A stretch of DNA of 64,000 nt from Candidatus Accumulibacter conexus (GCA_017592775.1 JAGFNJ010000003.1:62001-126000); one strand, 5' to 3'. Shown: positions 8,589-17,995, counted from the first letter of the stretch. Program-made: numbers and translations. The notes: a model not told the origin generated them from the sequence alone.

Positions 8589-9992
8589 TCAGCCGGCCGG
8601 CCCGTCGGGCGGCGGGCGCGCCAGTTGCCGCGCCAGCCGCCAGGCCATCCAGGCGAGCAACGCGACGCCGAGCAACAGGCTCCCCCAGAGCCCCCAGCGC
8701 TGCCAGTCGATGCCGGCGCGACGGGCGCCCTCGCCCGCCAGCGTGTGCATTGCAGCGGTCGAAGCCTGGCCGATCGCCAGGCTGGCGGCGGCAGACGCGC
8801 TGGCGACCGGTTGCCCGTCGTCGCCGATGCGATGGCCCGGAACCAGGGTGGTGATCGGATAGGCGGTCGGCTGCGCGCTGCCGCTGCCGAAGGCGAGCTG
8901 GAATGGTGTCGGCCCGCGCGCCGCAAACACGAGGCTCCGTGTCAGCCAGCCGGCGGCCAGTTCGGGAACGCCGGCGCCGAGACCACCGCCGCGCTGATCG
9001 ACGCGCAGCAGCCAGTAGCGGTCGCTGTTCGGCGCGATGGCGATCTCGGGACTGACGACTTCCTGCCCGGTAGCGCCGAGCCGGTAGACGGTCGCCGTCG
9101 TCACCCGCCGCCAGGCATCCCTGTCGTTTGCTCGCGACAGCAGTTCGACGGCGGCGACGCTGTTGGGCTGTCGCAGCAGGAGACGCAGGCGGTCGGCCGG
9201 GAACTGGCCACCGAGGTCGAAGCGGTAGCTGCCAGCCGCGTCGCGGTCGGCGCTGCCGGCAACCTGCTGCCACTGCCGCGGCACCTCGATCAGCGTCACC
9301 GCCGGCTCGCCGCCAACGGCCACCAATGGCAACGCCGGCGTACCAGCCGCCCAGCTCAGGCGGAAATACTTCGCCCGCCGCGGGGTGAACTCGATGCGCA
9401 GGCGCTCGAGCCGCTGCCCGCCCGCCGCCAGCCGCAACACCGGCGCCTCGCCAACGAGCGTCGTCCAGCGAGCGAGATCGTCACTTGCCTCGACCCGCAC
9501 GCGCGCGACGACGTCATCGGCCGTCGCAGGCAATTCGAGGGCGAACGCCTGCAACGGCTGGTCGATGGCACTGGCGTCGATGAGGTAGCCGAGCAGCAGC
9601 GCCGGCGCCGGCGCCGCTGCCCGGTCGTTCATCCGCAGCACCGCCCTGCCGCCCTGCCTCTCGATGCGGACCTCGACGCCGTCAACGCCGGCGGCGGCTG
9701 CACCGCGCAGCGCGAAGGACGGCAGTGGCAGCGGCGTCGGCCTGGCACGCGACGCCGGCGGCGGCGGCAGCCAGGCATGCGGCACCGCTTCCCCGGCCGC
9801 GTTGAACACCCGCAGGTCGCCGAGGTCCGCGCGGCTGACGCCGGCATGGACGGCCGCCGGCAGGTCGACACGAACGAGCGGCTGCGGCCCGTCCGGCTGC
9901 AGCCGCATGCCGAAAGCGAAGTCGCCGGGCGACTCGGCCAGCGCCAGCAGCGACCACAGCAGCCACAGCCAGCCGGCGAGGGCTTTCTTCAT
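8589..9992 (-). CDS. DUF3999 family exported membrane protein
   Basis: 467 residues with an N-terminal signal sequence (KKALAGWLWLLWSLLALAES) and a single C-terminal membrane helix (GLWGSLLLGVALLAWMAW) followed by a basic tail. The body is a large periplasmic beta-rich region. I recognise the DUF3999 family, which commonly accompanies DUF2339 proteins. Its start codon overlaps the DUF2339 stop (ATGA at 9989-9992) with a GGAGGA ribosome site upstream, so the two are translationally coupled and probably work as a membrane complex. No biochemical function is established for the pair. Confidence 0.8.
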   Translation of the reverse strand: MKKALAGWLWLLWSLLALAESPGDFAFGMRLQPDGPQPLVRVDLPAAVHAGVSRADLGDLRVFNAAGEAVPHAWLPPPPASRARPTPLPLPSFALRGAAAAGVDGVEVRIERQGGRAVLRMNDRAAAPAPALLLGYLIDASAIDQPLQAFALELPATADDVVARVRVEASDDLARWTTLVGEAPVLRLAAGGQRLERLRIEFTPRRAKYFRLSWAAGTPALPLVAVGGEPAVTLIEVPRQWQQVAGSADRDAAGSYRFDLGGQFPADRLRLLLRQPNSVAAVELLSRANDRDAWRRVTTATVYRLGATGQEVVSPEIAIAPNSDRYWLLRVDQRGGGLGAGVPELAAGWLTRSLVFAARGPTPFQLAFGSGSAQPTAYPITTLVPGHRIGDDGQPVASASAAASLAIGQASTAAMHTLAGEGARRAGIDWQRWGLWGSLLLGVALLAWMAWRLARQLARPPPDGPAG

Positions 9993-12775
9993 GGCGTCTC
10001 CTCCTTCGGCGGCGCCGGCGCGAGGTAGCCGATCACCAGCATCAGCAGGCCGACGCCGAGGAACGACACGATCCTTTCGATGGTGCCGGCATTCGACAGA
10101 TCGACCAGCAGCAGCTTGCCGACGACGACCGCCATGAGCCCGGCACCGGCCAGCCACAACGACCGCCAGCGGCGACGCGTGGCGACGACCATCGCCGCCA
10201 GCGCCAGCAGCGTCCAGAACAGCGACAGCGCGGCCTGCACGAGTTCCGAGTGCAGCATCGCCGCCAGGTGCAGCGGCACGTCGGCCCAGTGATGCAAGGC
10301 ACGCAGGAGGACGGCATTGGCCCAGATGAATGCGGCGGCGGCGAGGACTCCCCAGGCCAGCGCCAGCGGCGCCGTCGCGTACGGCGGCAGACGCAGGCGG
10401 CGCGTTTCGCTGAACCAGGTGGCGAGCAGCAGCAGGACGCCGGCCTGCGCCAGGTCGAGCGGGTTGAGCAGCGGCAGATAGGGCAAGGGCCACGGGTTGC
10501 CGTCGGAGAGGACATTGCCGGCGACGAACCAGAGGGCCAGGAAGACTGCCAGCGGCGTAGCGCCGAGCACGAAGTAGGCTTCACGGTGCGCCGCCACCGG
10601 CCAGCGCAGGCGCTCGCCACGCAGCGCCAGCGCCGCCAGCAGTGCCCCCGGCCACAGTGCCCAGCCGAGCAGCGGCCAGGCGGCACGACCGGCAACCCAG
10701 CGGTCGATGCCCCACGCCAGCTCGCAGGCGCCGACCGCCGCCAGCAGCCACAGCCCGGCGGCATGCAGCCAGTCGCCATGCCACGGCCGGTCCACCTCGT
10801 GCCGCTGCAGGAGGAAGAAGTGCGCGGCGAAGGCGGCTGGCCAGGCCAGGTAACCCAGGTCGGCGAAGGGATGCGCCGCGCGCCCGACGCTGAGCAACCC
10901 GGACACGAAGAGCAGCGGCAGCAGGGCGAGCGCCGCGTGACGCGCCGCCGGCCAGTCGAGGCGCCGCTCGAGCCACGAGAAGAGCAGGCAGGAGGCGGTG
11001 AAGAAGACGATCGCAGCGTTGACGTGCAGCGACCGCGGCAGATGGCGCTCGATCTCCAACAGGCCGCTGCCGCTCCACCAGGCGACGCCCCAGACGAAAA
11101 GCAGCGGCGCCAGCAGGCGCTCGGCGGACCGCAGTCGCTGCGGCTCCTGCCGCCACTCGCGCTGCAGCAGCCAGGCGCCGAACAGCCCGGCCAGCGTCAG
11201 CAGCAGGCCACCGAGGAAGGCGCTGTTGAGCAGCGGCCATCCGCCGGTGCCGGCCGGCAGTTCGCCGAGCTGGAACAGGCCCGCGAGCAACTGCAGCAGG
11301 ATCCCGGACAGCCGTGCCAGCAGCCGCTGCTGGCGAACGCCGACCCAGACCAGTGCCGCCCCCTCGATCGCCCAGGCGGCGGCTGTCCAGCGCCCGTCGA
11401 AGGCGAGCGGGATGGCCAGCGTCGTGAAGCCGACGCCGAGGGCGAGGAAGGCTTCCACCAGCAACCGCTGCCCCTCGCCGAGACGCGACCACAGCGCCCG
11501 CGCCAGCAACAGGTAGAAGGCGCCGAGCGTCAAGGCGCTCCACGCCGCGCCATAGGCGAAGTCGCGCACCAGCCCGACCTGCAGTCCGAGGGCAATCAAC
11601 GGCAGGGCAAAGATGAGCGTCGTGTCGAGGCGGCTGGCGCGCGGTCCGGCAGCGCGCAGGGCGAACAGCACGGGCATCGCGGCGTAGATCAGGAAGAAGA
11701 GGATCAGGAAAGGCTCGGTCGAAGCGAAATGCTCCGGCCGGTAGCGCAGCGCACCCCAGAAGGTGGCGATGGCAAAGGTGAAGACGAAGCCGACCAGGTT
11801 GAGCACCCGCCACGCCTTGAAGAAGGCGATCGCCAGGATGCCGAGGTTGAGCACGCTGTAGTAGCCGAACAGCGTCACGTGACTACCGCCATCCGTCGCG
11901 GCGATGATCGGCGCCAGAAAGCCGCCGGCGGCGCCCAGCACGGCCAGGACCAGCGCATCCTGCAGCACCGCCAGCATCGCCGCCAGCGTCGCCACCGCCA
12001 GCAGCATGAGAAAGGCGGGCGCCGCGTCGAGCAGCCCGAACAGCCGCAGTGCACCGAAAATGGTCAGGTAGAGGAGACCGATGCCACCCCCCTGCAGCGC
12101 CAGCGCGTAGGCCTCGCGGGTCGTTCGCAGGCGCCAGCCGAGCAGCAGCAGGGCCACCGCCGCCAGCGCGACGCCCGTCAGTCGCATCACGAGCGGCACC
12201 TGCAGGTGCTGGTAGCTGTACTTGAGCAGGAAGGCGACACCGAGGAAGAGGACGATGACGCCGGCGCGGGCCATCAGGTTGCCGCGCAGCAGCCAGTCAA
12301 GGACCGCCGCTGCCGAGCCCGGCGGCGGCGCCGGCACGCCGTCGGGCGATGCCTTCCCGGCCGGGCCCGCCGGTGGCGGCGCCGCCGCCGACTCGGTTCC
12401 GGCGCGCCGCGCGACGGCCAGCGGTGCTGCCGCCGCTGCCGGCAACGACGCGGCCGTAGCAGGCGGCACCACCGCTGCGGCAACGGCTGGTGGCTGGACC
12501 GCGGTCGCATCGATGGCGCCGGCGGGCCGCGTCCCGTCGACCGCAGCCGGCGCCGGCGGCTCGGCCGGCGGCGGCTGCGGCTGCAGCCGGTCGAGGGCGC
12601 TCTCGAGCCGCTGCAGGCGCTCCTCGAACAGGCGGTCGCGCTCTTCCTGCCGCTGCCGCGCGCGACTGCCGGCTGACCAGCCGACGATGCCTCCGAGAAG
12701 CGCACCCACGACCCACAGTCCGGAGTAAAGCTCGCCGGCCAGCAATGCACCGATGACTGCCCCAAGAAACCACAT
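9989..12775 (-). CDS. DUF2339 polytopic membrane protein
   Basis: 928 residues. The start at 12775 (MWFLGAVIGALLAG) follows a GGAG site. A short N-terminal membrane segment is followed by a coiled-coil (about 40-65), then a long Pro/Ala-rich linker to about 170. More than twenty hydrophobic helices then fill the rest, ending near a PPKEETP tail. This is the DUF2339 layout. Such proteins are of unknown function, and transport or cell-envelope roles have been suggested. It is the first gene of a two-gene operon with the DUF3999 gene, sharing an ATGA overlap. The antisense strand contains a long open frame that is only a GC artefact. Confidence 0.85.
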   Translation of the reverse strand: MWFLGAVIGALLAGELYSGLWVVGALLGGIVGWSAGSRARQRQEERDRLFEERLQRLESALDRLQPQPPPAEPPAPAAVDGTRPAGAIDATAVQPPAVAAAVVPPATAASLPAAAAAPLAVARRAGTESAAAPPPAGPAGKASPDGVPAPPPGSAAAVLDWLLRGNLMARAGVIVLFLGVAFLLKYSYQHLQVPLVMRLTGVALAAVALLLLGWRLRTTREAYALALQGGGIGLLYLTIFGALRLFGLLDAAPAFLMLLAVATLAAMLAVLQDALVLAVLGAAGGFLAPIIAATDGGSHVTLFGYYSVLNLGILAIAFFKAWRVLNLVGFVFTFAIATFWGALRYRPEHFASTEPFLILFFLIYAAMPVLFALRAAGPRASRLDTTLIFALPLIALGLQVGLVRDFAYGAAWSALTLGAFYLLLARALWSRLGEGQRLLVEAFLALGVGFTTLAIPLAFDGRWTAAAWAIEGAALVWVGVRQQRLLARLSGILLQLLAGLFQLGELPAGTGGWPLLNSAFLGGLLLTLAGLFGAWLLQREWRQEPQRLRSAERLLAPLLFVWGVAWWSGSGLLEIERHLPRSLHVNAAIVFFTASCLLFSWLERRLDWPAARHAALALLPLLFVSGLLSVGRAAHPFADLGYLAWPAAFAAHFFLLQRHEVDRPWHGDWLHAAGLWLLAAVGACELAWGIDRWVAGRAAWPLLGWALWPGALLAALALRGERLRWPVAAHREAYFVLGATPLAVFLALWFVAGNVLSDGNPWPLPYLPLLNPLDLAQAGVLLLLATWFSETRRLRLPPYATAPLALAWGVLAAAAFIWANAVLLRALHHWADVPLHLAAMLHSELVQAALSLFWTLLALAAMVVATRRRWRSLWLAGAGLMAVVVGKLLLVDLSNAGTIERIVSFLGVGLLMLVIGYLAPAPPKEETP

Positions 12776-13113
12776 CCGCGCCTCCGCACCCGTTGCGCGC
12801 CGGCCTCGTGCCGTCCGGCCAGCCGCATCAGGCATCAGGATGAGGTCGGGACTGCGGGACTGCGCGCGCGTCCTAGTCTAGAGCCAATCCAACGGCAGGT
12901 GAAGCGCCGCCGTGCAGCCGGTGCCGGGCGCCGGCATTCGGTGCCACGGGTACCGCCGCCGCTCTCCGCCGACAGCGCGCTGCGACGTACCCCGCACGGC
13001 ACCGGCTTGGTGCACAATGGCGCTGCCCGGGGTGCGTGGCGCCATCGCTGCCGGGCTGCCATGCGCGCCGCCTGCTGCCTCACCCGACGCGCAAGACTTG
13101 CCGGAGTTCTGCC
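12776..13113. other. Divergent intergenic region, nothing identified
   Basis: About 340 bases lie between the divergent DUF2339 and transporter genes. Short open frames here are Arg-rich and lack ribosome sites. No clear -10/-35 pair, terminator hairpin or repeat was found. The region should hold the promoters of both flanking genes. Confidence 0.35.
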
Positions 13114-14739
13114 TTGCTCACTTCCATCCGCCATTGGCTCGATCGCAACATCCTCGAACTTGGCCGCGAGATGCGGCTTTCCTTCCTGCCGCCGCTGATG
13201 GTCTACGTGGCGGCTGGCGTGTCCGGGCTGACCGGCATCGTCGGCACCTTCTTCGTCAAGGAACACCTCGGACTGTCGGCCGCGTTCCTCGCCGCACTCG
13301 GCTTCTGGGCGGGAATTCCATGGGCACTGAAGATGCCGATCGGCCACCTGGTTGACCTGATCTGGCGCCGCAAGGCGGCACTGGTCTGGCTCGGTGCGGC
13401 GCTGATCGCCGCCAGCCTGCTGATCATGTACGGACTGGTCGCCGAGCCGCTGCGCATGGGCCGCGTGATGTCACCCGAAGCATGGTTCGTCCTCTCGGCT
13501 CTGCTGTCACCGGTCGGCTATGTCATCCAGGACGTGGTCGCCGATGCCATGACCGTCGAGGCGGTGCCGCGCGTCGACGAGCACGGGCAGGCGCTGCCCG
13601 CCGAGACGCGGCGGCTGATGAACACGACGCTGCAGACCCTCGGCCGGGTGGCGATCATCGGTGGCGGCGTCCTCGTATCGATGGTCAACGTCCTGATGTT
13701 CCACGGTGTCGAGGCGCTGCCGCAGGCGGCGAAGGTCGCCGTCTATGCCCAGGTCTATGGCATGGCGCTGCTGATCCCGCTGGTCTCGGTGGCCGGCGTG
13801 CTGCTCGCCGCGCTGCTGCGACGGCGCGAGGAGCGACGGCTGCGCGCGCGCGGCTTCGCCGAGGCGCAGTTGCGGGAGTTGCTCGAACCGCCGCTGCTGC
13901 CGCTGAAACCGAACTGGTGGATCCTCGGCGGCAGTGCGCTCTTCGTCGCCTTCAGCCTGAGCGTCGGCCTGGCGCAGCTCGAGTTCGGCCAGGAGATCAT
14001 CTTCGTCGGCTCCTTCGCCATCATCAGCTTCCTGATGGCAAGACTGCTGCGCGAACTCGACGAGGAATCGCGGCGGACGCTGCTCGGGACGGCGATCATC
14101 ATCTTCGTCTTCCGCGCCATCCCCGGTCCCGGCGCCGGCTCGACCTGGTGGATGATCGACGTTCTCGGCTTCGACCAGTCGTTTCTCGCCAGGCTGTCGC
14201 TGCTCGCCAGCGTCCTGACGCTGCTCGGGCTCTTTCTTTTCCGCCGCTTCATGGGCGAACGTTCGATCGCCCGCATCGTCGCCTTCCTCACCCTCGCCGG
14301 GACGCTGCTCAGCCTGCCGACGCCGGGAATGTACTACGGCCTGCACGAATGGACCGCCGCGCACACCGGCGGCATCGTCGACGCGCGCTTCATCGCCCTG
14401 ATCGATACCGCACTCGAGTCCCCTCTCGGGCAGATCGCGATGGTGCCGATGCTGGCGTGGATCGCCAATTCGGCGCCCGCCGGCCTCAAGGCGACCTACT
14501 TCGCGGTTATGGCCTCGTTCACCAACCTGGCGCTGTCGGCCGCGCAGCTCGGAACCAAGTATCTCAACCAGTTGTACCACGTCAGCCGCGAGGTACGCGA
14601 CCCGGCGAGCAACGCCGTCAAGGTGGCGGCCGACTATGGCCAGCTCGGCAGCCTCTTCCTGACCGCCATCGCCCTCGGGCTGGTGCTGCCGTTCGCCGCC
14701 ATCTGGCTGACGCGCCTGTGCCGGCTGCGCAGCGCCTGA
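13114..14739 (+). CDS. Folate/biopterin transporter (BT1/FBT) family MFS protein
   Basis: 541 residues with about twelve membrane helices. The motif DVVADAMTVE near residue 141, after helix 4, matches the characteristic D-x2-x-D-A-x2-E signature of the BT1/FBT folate-biopterin transporters of Leishmania, plants and cyanobacteria. Other MFS hallmarks are weak, so this is a better call than a generic sugar porter. The start is taken as TTG 13114, which has GGAG seven bases upstream; an in-frame ATG at 13036 would add an unlikely Arg-rich leader. Substrate is inferred from family only and could be another pterin-like or unrelated compound. The gene stands alone. Confidence 0.7.
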   Translation: MLTSIRHWLDRNILELGREMRLSFLPPLMVYVAAGVSGLTGIVGTFFVKEHLGLSAAFLAALGFWAGIPWALKMPIGHLVDLIWRRKAALVWLGAALIAASLLIMYGLVAEPLRMGRVMSPEAWFVLSALLSPVGYVIQDVVADAMTVEAVPRVDEHGQALPAETRRLMNTTLQTLGRVAIIGGGVLVSMVNVLMFHGVEALPQAAKVAVYAQVYGMALLIPLVSVAGVLLAALLRRREERRLRARGFAEAQLRELLEPPLLPLKPNWWILGGSALFVAFSLSVGLAQLEFGQEIIFVGSFAIISFLMARLLRELDEESRRTLLGTAIIIFVFRAIPGPGAGSTWWMIDVLGFDQSFLARLSLLASVLTLLGLFLFRRFMGERSIARIVAFLTLAGTLLSLPTPGMYYGLHEWTAAHTGGIVDARFIALIDTALESPLGQIAMVPMLAWIANSAPAGLKATYFAVMASFTNLALSAAQLGTKYLNQLYHVSREVRDPASNAVKVAADYGQLGSLFLTAIALGLVLPFAAIWLTRLCRLRSA

Positions 14740-14967
14740 GCGCCCGCCGCCGGCGGCGAAACATTCCCGGCCGCAACTGGCTGCCATGACGCCGCGCCCC
14801 CACCGCAAGCGGCAGATGGTTTATGCTTGCAGGCAAGCGACAAGGCTCCATGCCTGCTGCTGGCGGGTTGGCCGCAGAACTTGGCTGGCCGCCCGGAGTC
14901 GACGATGGCGAACCTTCCCTCGCGCCGAATGCCCAAGACAGATTCCCGAACCCGGAGGAACTCCAGC

Positions 14968-15432
14968 ATGTACCCCTGCCTCAGACGCCTGTCACTGGCC
15001 GCCGCCGTCGGCAGCCTGTTCCTGGTCGCCGGCTGCGACTCCAATTCCTACTACGATCAATACGATCGACCCTACGACGGTTCCTCCTACGGTCGCCAGC
15101 CATCGTACGGACAGCCGTCGTACGATCGCAATGACGGCTACGAACGCGGTTACCGCGACGCGCAACGGCAGCAGGGCTACAACCGCTCCGGCGGGCATGA
15201 GTACGAGCGCGGTTACGAGCGTGGCCGACAGGAAGCGGAGCGCGAAAGCAAGCGCGCCGCCAAGGAAGAGCGCCGGCAGCGCGAGGCGCGGGACGAGTGG
15301 CGGCAACACGACAATCAGCGCCGTTCCTACGATTACCGCGCCCCTGCCGATGTCCGCCCGCCGATCACCCCGCCGGCGCTGCCGGGTCAGCCGCCACCCG
15401 CCCCGGGAACCTGGGGAATCAACGACGGCTGA
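14968..15432 (+). CDS. Tyr/Arg-rich small lipoprotein
   Basis: 154 residues. A signal peptide with lipobox LVAGC-D predicts lipidation; Asp at +2 would favour inner-membrane retention by the E. coli rule. The mature protein begins with Tyr/Ser/Gln-rich low complexity (repeated SYGQPSYDR-type units), passes through a charged helical stretch with repeated YERGYERGR-like segments, and ends in a Pro-rich tail. GGAGGAA lies eight bases upstream of the ATG at 14968. I do not recognise a named family. The composition suggests an extended, surface-associated or periplasmic linker protein. It converges with suhB, and a perfect hairpin lies between the two stops. Confidence 0.7.
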   Translation: MYPCLRRLSLAAAVGSLFLVAGCDSNSYYDQYDRPYDGSSYGRQPSYGQPSYDRNDGYERGYRDAQRQQGYNRSGGHEYERGYERGRQEAERESKRAAKEERRQREARDEWRQHDNQRRSYDYRAPADVRPPITPPALPGQPPPAPGTWGINDG

Positions 15433-15456
15433 CCGGGGCCCGGCACGGCTGTCGCA

Positions 15457-15478
15457 GCGCGCAGCAAGTGCTGCGCGC
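15457..15478. terminator. Stem-loop between convergent genes
   Basis: A perfect 10-bp stem (GCGCGCAGCA / TGCTGCGCGC) has a two-base AG loop, between the stop of the lipoprotein gene and the stop of suhB. There is no long T tract on either side, so it is only partly like a canonical intrinsic terminator. Its position and symmetry fit a bidirectional transcription end or mRNA-stabilising hairpin. Confidence 0.5.
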
Positions 15479-15498
15479 GTCAATTCGTTCCACAGCCC

Positions 15499-16308
15499 TC
15501 AGGCCGGCAGCGCTGGCGTGCGGTGGGTGTCGATCACCTGCAGCAACTGGGCGAAGACCTTCGGCGTACCGGCGACCACATTGCCGGTCTGCAGGTAGGT
15601 CTCGTTGCCGGCCAGATCGCCGATCAGGCCACCGGCCTCGCTGATCAGCAGCGCCCCGCCGGCAATGTCCCAGGGCGACAGCCCGAACTCCCAGAAGCCA
15701 TCGAAGCGACCGCAGGCGACGTACGCGAGATCGAGCGACGCCGCACCCGGCCGCCGGATTCCCGCCGACCGGCGCGCGAGATCCTTGAAGATGGCGAGAT
15801 AGGCGTCGATGTGCTCATATACCCGATAGGGGAAACCGGTGCCGATCAGGGCTTCCTCCAGGCGCAGACACTTGCTGACCCGGATGCGGCGCTCGTTGAG
15901 GAAGGCGCCGCCACCCTTGCTGGCGCTGAACATCTCGTTGCGCACCGTGTCGTAGACCACCGCCTGCGTCACCTGCCCGCGATGCGCCAGGGCAATCGAG
16001 ATGGCGTACTGCGGGAAGCCGTGGATGAAGTTGGTCGTGCCGTCAAGCGGGTCGATGATCCACTGGTACTCGCTGCCCGCCGCGCTGCCGGCGACCTGCC
16101 CGGACTCTTCTGCTAGAATCCCGTACTCCGGATAGGCCTCGCGCAGGATGTCGATGATCGCTGCCTCGGCCGCCTTGTCCACTTCCGTGACGAAGTCGTT
16201 CTGGCGCTTGCTGGTCACCTGCAGGTGCTCGATGTCCAGGGACGCACGATTGATGATCTGGCTGGCGCGCCGCGCCGCCTTGACGATGATGTTCAGAGCT
16301 GGATGCAT
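15499..16308 (-). CDS. suhB: Inositol monophosphatase family protein (SuhB)
   Basis: 269 residues, the usual family length. Metal-binding motifs of the Mg-dependent IMPase fold are present: AEESG (67-70), DPLDGTTNF (86-94) and a C-terminal WDIAGG. The enzyme hydrolyses inositol-1-phosphate. In enterobacteria SuhB also joins the rRNA antitermination complex, which may hold here but is inference. The start at 16308 lacks a strong ribosome site but gives the conserved MHPALNI N-terminus. It is divergent from trmJ with 66 bases between them that contain a perfect inverted repeat. The suhB/trmJ/cysE/iscR order is common in betaproteobacteria as I recall. Confidence 0.93.
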   Translation of the reverse strand: MHPALNIIVKAARRASQIINRASLDIEHLQVTSKRQNDFVTEVDKAAEAAIIDILREAYPEYGILAEESGQVAGSAAGSEYQWIIDPLDGTTNFIHGFPQYAISIALAHRGQVTQAVVYDTVRNEMFSASKGGGAFLNERRIRVSKCLRLEEALIGTGFPYRVYEHIDAYLAIFKDLARRSAGIRRPGAASLDLAYVACGRFDGFWEFGLSPWDIAGGALLISEAGGLIGDLAGNETYLQTGNVVAGTPKVFAQLLQVIDTHRTPALPA

Positions 16309-16326
16309 GTTGTTTGGCGAACCTGA

Positions 16327-16346
16327 CGGGCGGCCTTGGCCGCCCG
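16327..16346. promoter_or_regulatory. Perfect inverted repeat in suhB-trmJ divergent region
   Basis: A 9-bp perfect inverted repeat (CGGGCGGCC / GGCCGCCCG) has a TT centre, in the 66 bases between the divergent suhB and trmJ starts. It could be a protein-binding operator serving both genes or a 5' leader hairpin. No named regulator can be assigned. Confidence 0.4.
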
Positions 16347-16374
16347 ATTGGTGTGGAGGAGCCCCGATTCTAAT

Positions 16375-17178
16375 ATGAACAGCGCTGCCGGGGCCGATCG
16401 TTCGCGCCTGCCGCTCGACCGAGTCCGCGTCGTCCTCTCCCACACCAGCCATCCGGGCAACATCGGCGCCGCCGCCCGCGCGATGAAGACGATGGGTCTG
16501 ACACGCCTGCTGCTGGTCAACCCGAAACGCTTCCCCGACGACGAAGCGGTCGCCCGCTCGGCTGGCGCCGACGATCTGCTCGCCGGCGCGCGGGTGTGTT
16601 CGAGCCTCGACGAGGCCCTGGCAGACACCCGGTTCGCCTGTGCCGTCACGGCGCGACAGAGGAATCTCGGACCGCCGCCGCTGGCGGCGCGCGCAGCGGC
16701 GGCCGAGATCCTGGCGAGGGCCGGCGACGGCGAGGTGGCACTGCTTTTCGGCAACGAGAGCGCCGGCCTGTCGAATGCCGAGGTGCAACGCTGCCAGCGG
16801 ACCGTGTTCATCCCGGCGAATCCTGCCTATGGCTCGCTCAACCTCGCGGCGGCGGTGCAGATCCTGGCCTATGAGTTGCGCCTCGCCGCCTTCGACAACC
16901 AGCCACCGCTGGGCAGCAGAACCGTCGCCTTCGCTTCGCCGCCGGCAGATCACCAGGACATCGAGCGTTTCTACCAGCATCTCGAACGGGTGATGGTCAG
17001 CAGCGGCTTCCTCGACCCGCAGCGTCCGCGCCGGCTGCTGCCCAAGTTGCGGCGCCTGTTCGGGCGCGCCGGACTGGAGCGTGACGAAATCAACATTCTG
17101 CGTGGCCTGCTCGATGCGGTCGAGCGGCAGAACGCCGGACGGCCGTTCGACCACGGAAACGGAACGATAGTAGACTGA
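16375..17178 (+). CDS. trmJ: tRNA (cytidine/uridine-2'-O-)-methyltransferase TrmJ
   Basis: 267 residues with the SPOUT methyltransferase motifs in order: [17 protein letters not shown] near the N-terminus, [13 protein letters not shown] in the middle, and the knot segment [14 protein letters not shown]. TrmJ methylates the 2'-hydroxyl of position 32 in several tRNAs using S-adenosylmethionine. The C-terminal extension of about 90 residues is typical of TrmJ and helps bind tRNA. GGAGGA lies upstream of the ATG at 16375, though slightly far. The stop codon lies inside a strong IscR-type operator for cysE. Confidence 0.93.
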   Translation: MNSAAGADRSRLPLDRVRVVLSHTSHPGNIGAAARAMKTMGLTRLLLVNPKRFPDDEAVARSAGADDLLAGARVCSSLDEALADTRFACAVTARQRNLGPPPLAARAAAAEILARAGDGEVALLFGNESAGLSNAEVQRCQRTVFIPANPAYGSLNLAAAVQILAYELRLAAFDNQPPLGSRTVAFASPPADHQDIERFYQHLERVMVSSGFLDPQRPRRLLPKLRRLFGRAGLERDEINILRGLLDAVERQNAGRPFDHGNGTIVD

Positions 17179-17199
17179 ATTAGTCACCTATTGTAGAAT
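17167..17199 (+). promoter_or_regulatory. Predicted IscR type 1 site and promoter of cysE
   Basis: Bases 17167-17191 match the published E. coli IscR type 1 consensus at 23 of 25 positions. The two half-sites, ATAGTAGACT and TTAGTCACCTAT, lie around a GAA centre. A promoter is superimposed: -35 TAGACT (17171-17176), a 17-base spacer, and -10 TAGAAT (17194-17199). IscR bound here would cover the -35, so repression by the [2Fe-2S] form is expected. The site overlaps the trmJ stop. It also argues against the ATG at 17198, which sits in the -10 box, as the cysE start. Confidence 0.7.
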
Positions 17200-17242
17200 G
17201 ATTGTCGGCATTTCCACCGCCCCGTTCAAGGACCTTCATCCC

Positions 17243-17995
17243 ATGTTCAGCCACCTGCGCGAAGACATCCAGTCGGTATTCGACCGCGATCCCGCTGCCC
17301 GGAGCTTCTGGGAGGTGCTGACCTGTTACCCGGGCGTCCATGCCGTGGCCTCGCATCGCCTGGCGCACTGGTTGTGGGCACACCGCCTGCGCTGGCTCGG
17401 CCGCCTGGTCTCGCATCTGGGACGCTTCTTCACCGGCATCGAGATTCACCCCGGAGCCGCGATTGGGCGCCGCCTGTTCATCGATCACGGCATGGGCGTC
17501 GTCATCGGCGAGACGTCAGTGATCGGCGACGACGTCACCCTCTATCACGGCGTGACCCTCGGCGGCACCTCGTGGAACAAGGGCAGACGGCATCCGACGC
17601 TCGAGAGTGGCGTCGTCATCGGCGCCGGTGCCAAGGTGCTCGGACCGATCACGATCGGTGCCTCGGCCAAGGTGGGCTCGAATGCCGTGGTCGTCAAGAA
17701 CGTCCCCCCGGGGGCCACCGCCGTCGGCAACCCGGCCCGCATCATCGACCCGGCGCAGGCGCAGAAGCGTGAGGAGATGGCCGGGCAGCTCGGCTTCTCG
17801 GCCTATGCCCTGGCGGCCGATCAGGACGATCCACTGGCGAAGGCGATTCACGGTCTGCTCGACCATGCCGTCGAGGTGGACCGCCGTTTTGGCCTGTTGC
17901 TGAAGCGGGTCGAGGCCGCGGGGGTCGAGGTCGATGGCGAGTTGCTGCGCAGCGACCCGTTCGACCCACAATACCTGAGTAAAATAGTTGACTAA
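17243..17995 (+). CDS. cysE: Serine O-acetyltransferase
   Basis: 250 residues. An N-terminal helical SATase domain ([18 protein letters not shown]) is followed by left-handed beta-helix hexapeptide repeats ([26 protein letters not shown]) holding the catalytic HPGA and DHGMG His residues. It makes O-acetylserine from serine and acetyl-CoA, the carbon skeleton for cysteine. The ATG at 17243 is preferred because an upstream in-frame ATG at 17198 lies within the -10 promoter element. The C-terminal tail after residue ~180 is longer than a minimal SAT and ends in KIVD. Its last codons overlap the -35 region of iscR. Cysteine made here feeds the downstream desulfurases. Confidence 0.93.
   Translation: MFSHLREDIQSVFDRDPAARSFWEVLTCYPGVHAVASHRLAHWLWAHRLRWLGRLVSHLGRFFTGIEIHPGAAIGRRLFIDHGMGVVIGETSVIGDDVTLYHGVTLGGTSWNKGRRHPTLESGVVIGAGAKVLGPITIGASAKVGSNAVVVKNVPPGATAVGNPARIIDPAQAQKREEMAGQLGFSAYALAADQDDPLAKAIHGLLDHAVEVDRRFGLLLKRVEAAGVEVDGELLRSDPFDPQYLSKIVD

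Noticed and set aside
10250..12676. 808-codon open frame opposite the DUF2339 gene
   Set aside because: It is Gln/Arg-rich throughout and the opposite strand encodes an evident polytopic membrane protein.
17198..17242. Upstream ATG at 17198 as the cysE start
   Set aside because: This ATG lies in the -10 element of a good promoter, so it would not be in the transcript. The ATG at 17243 gives the family N-terminus.
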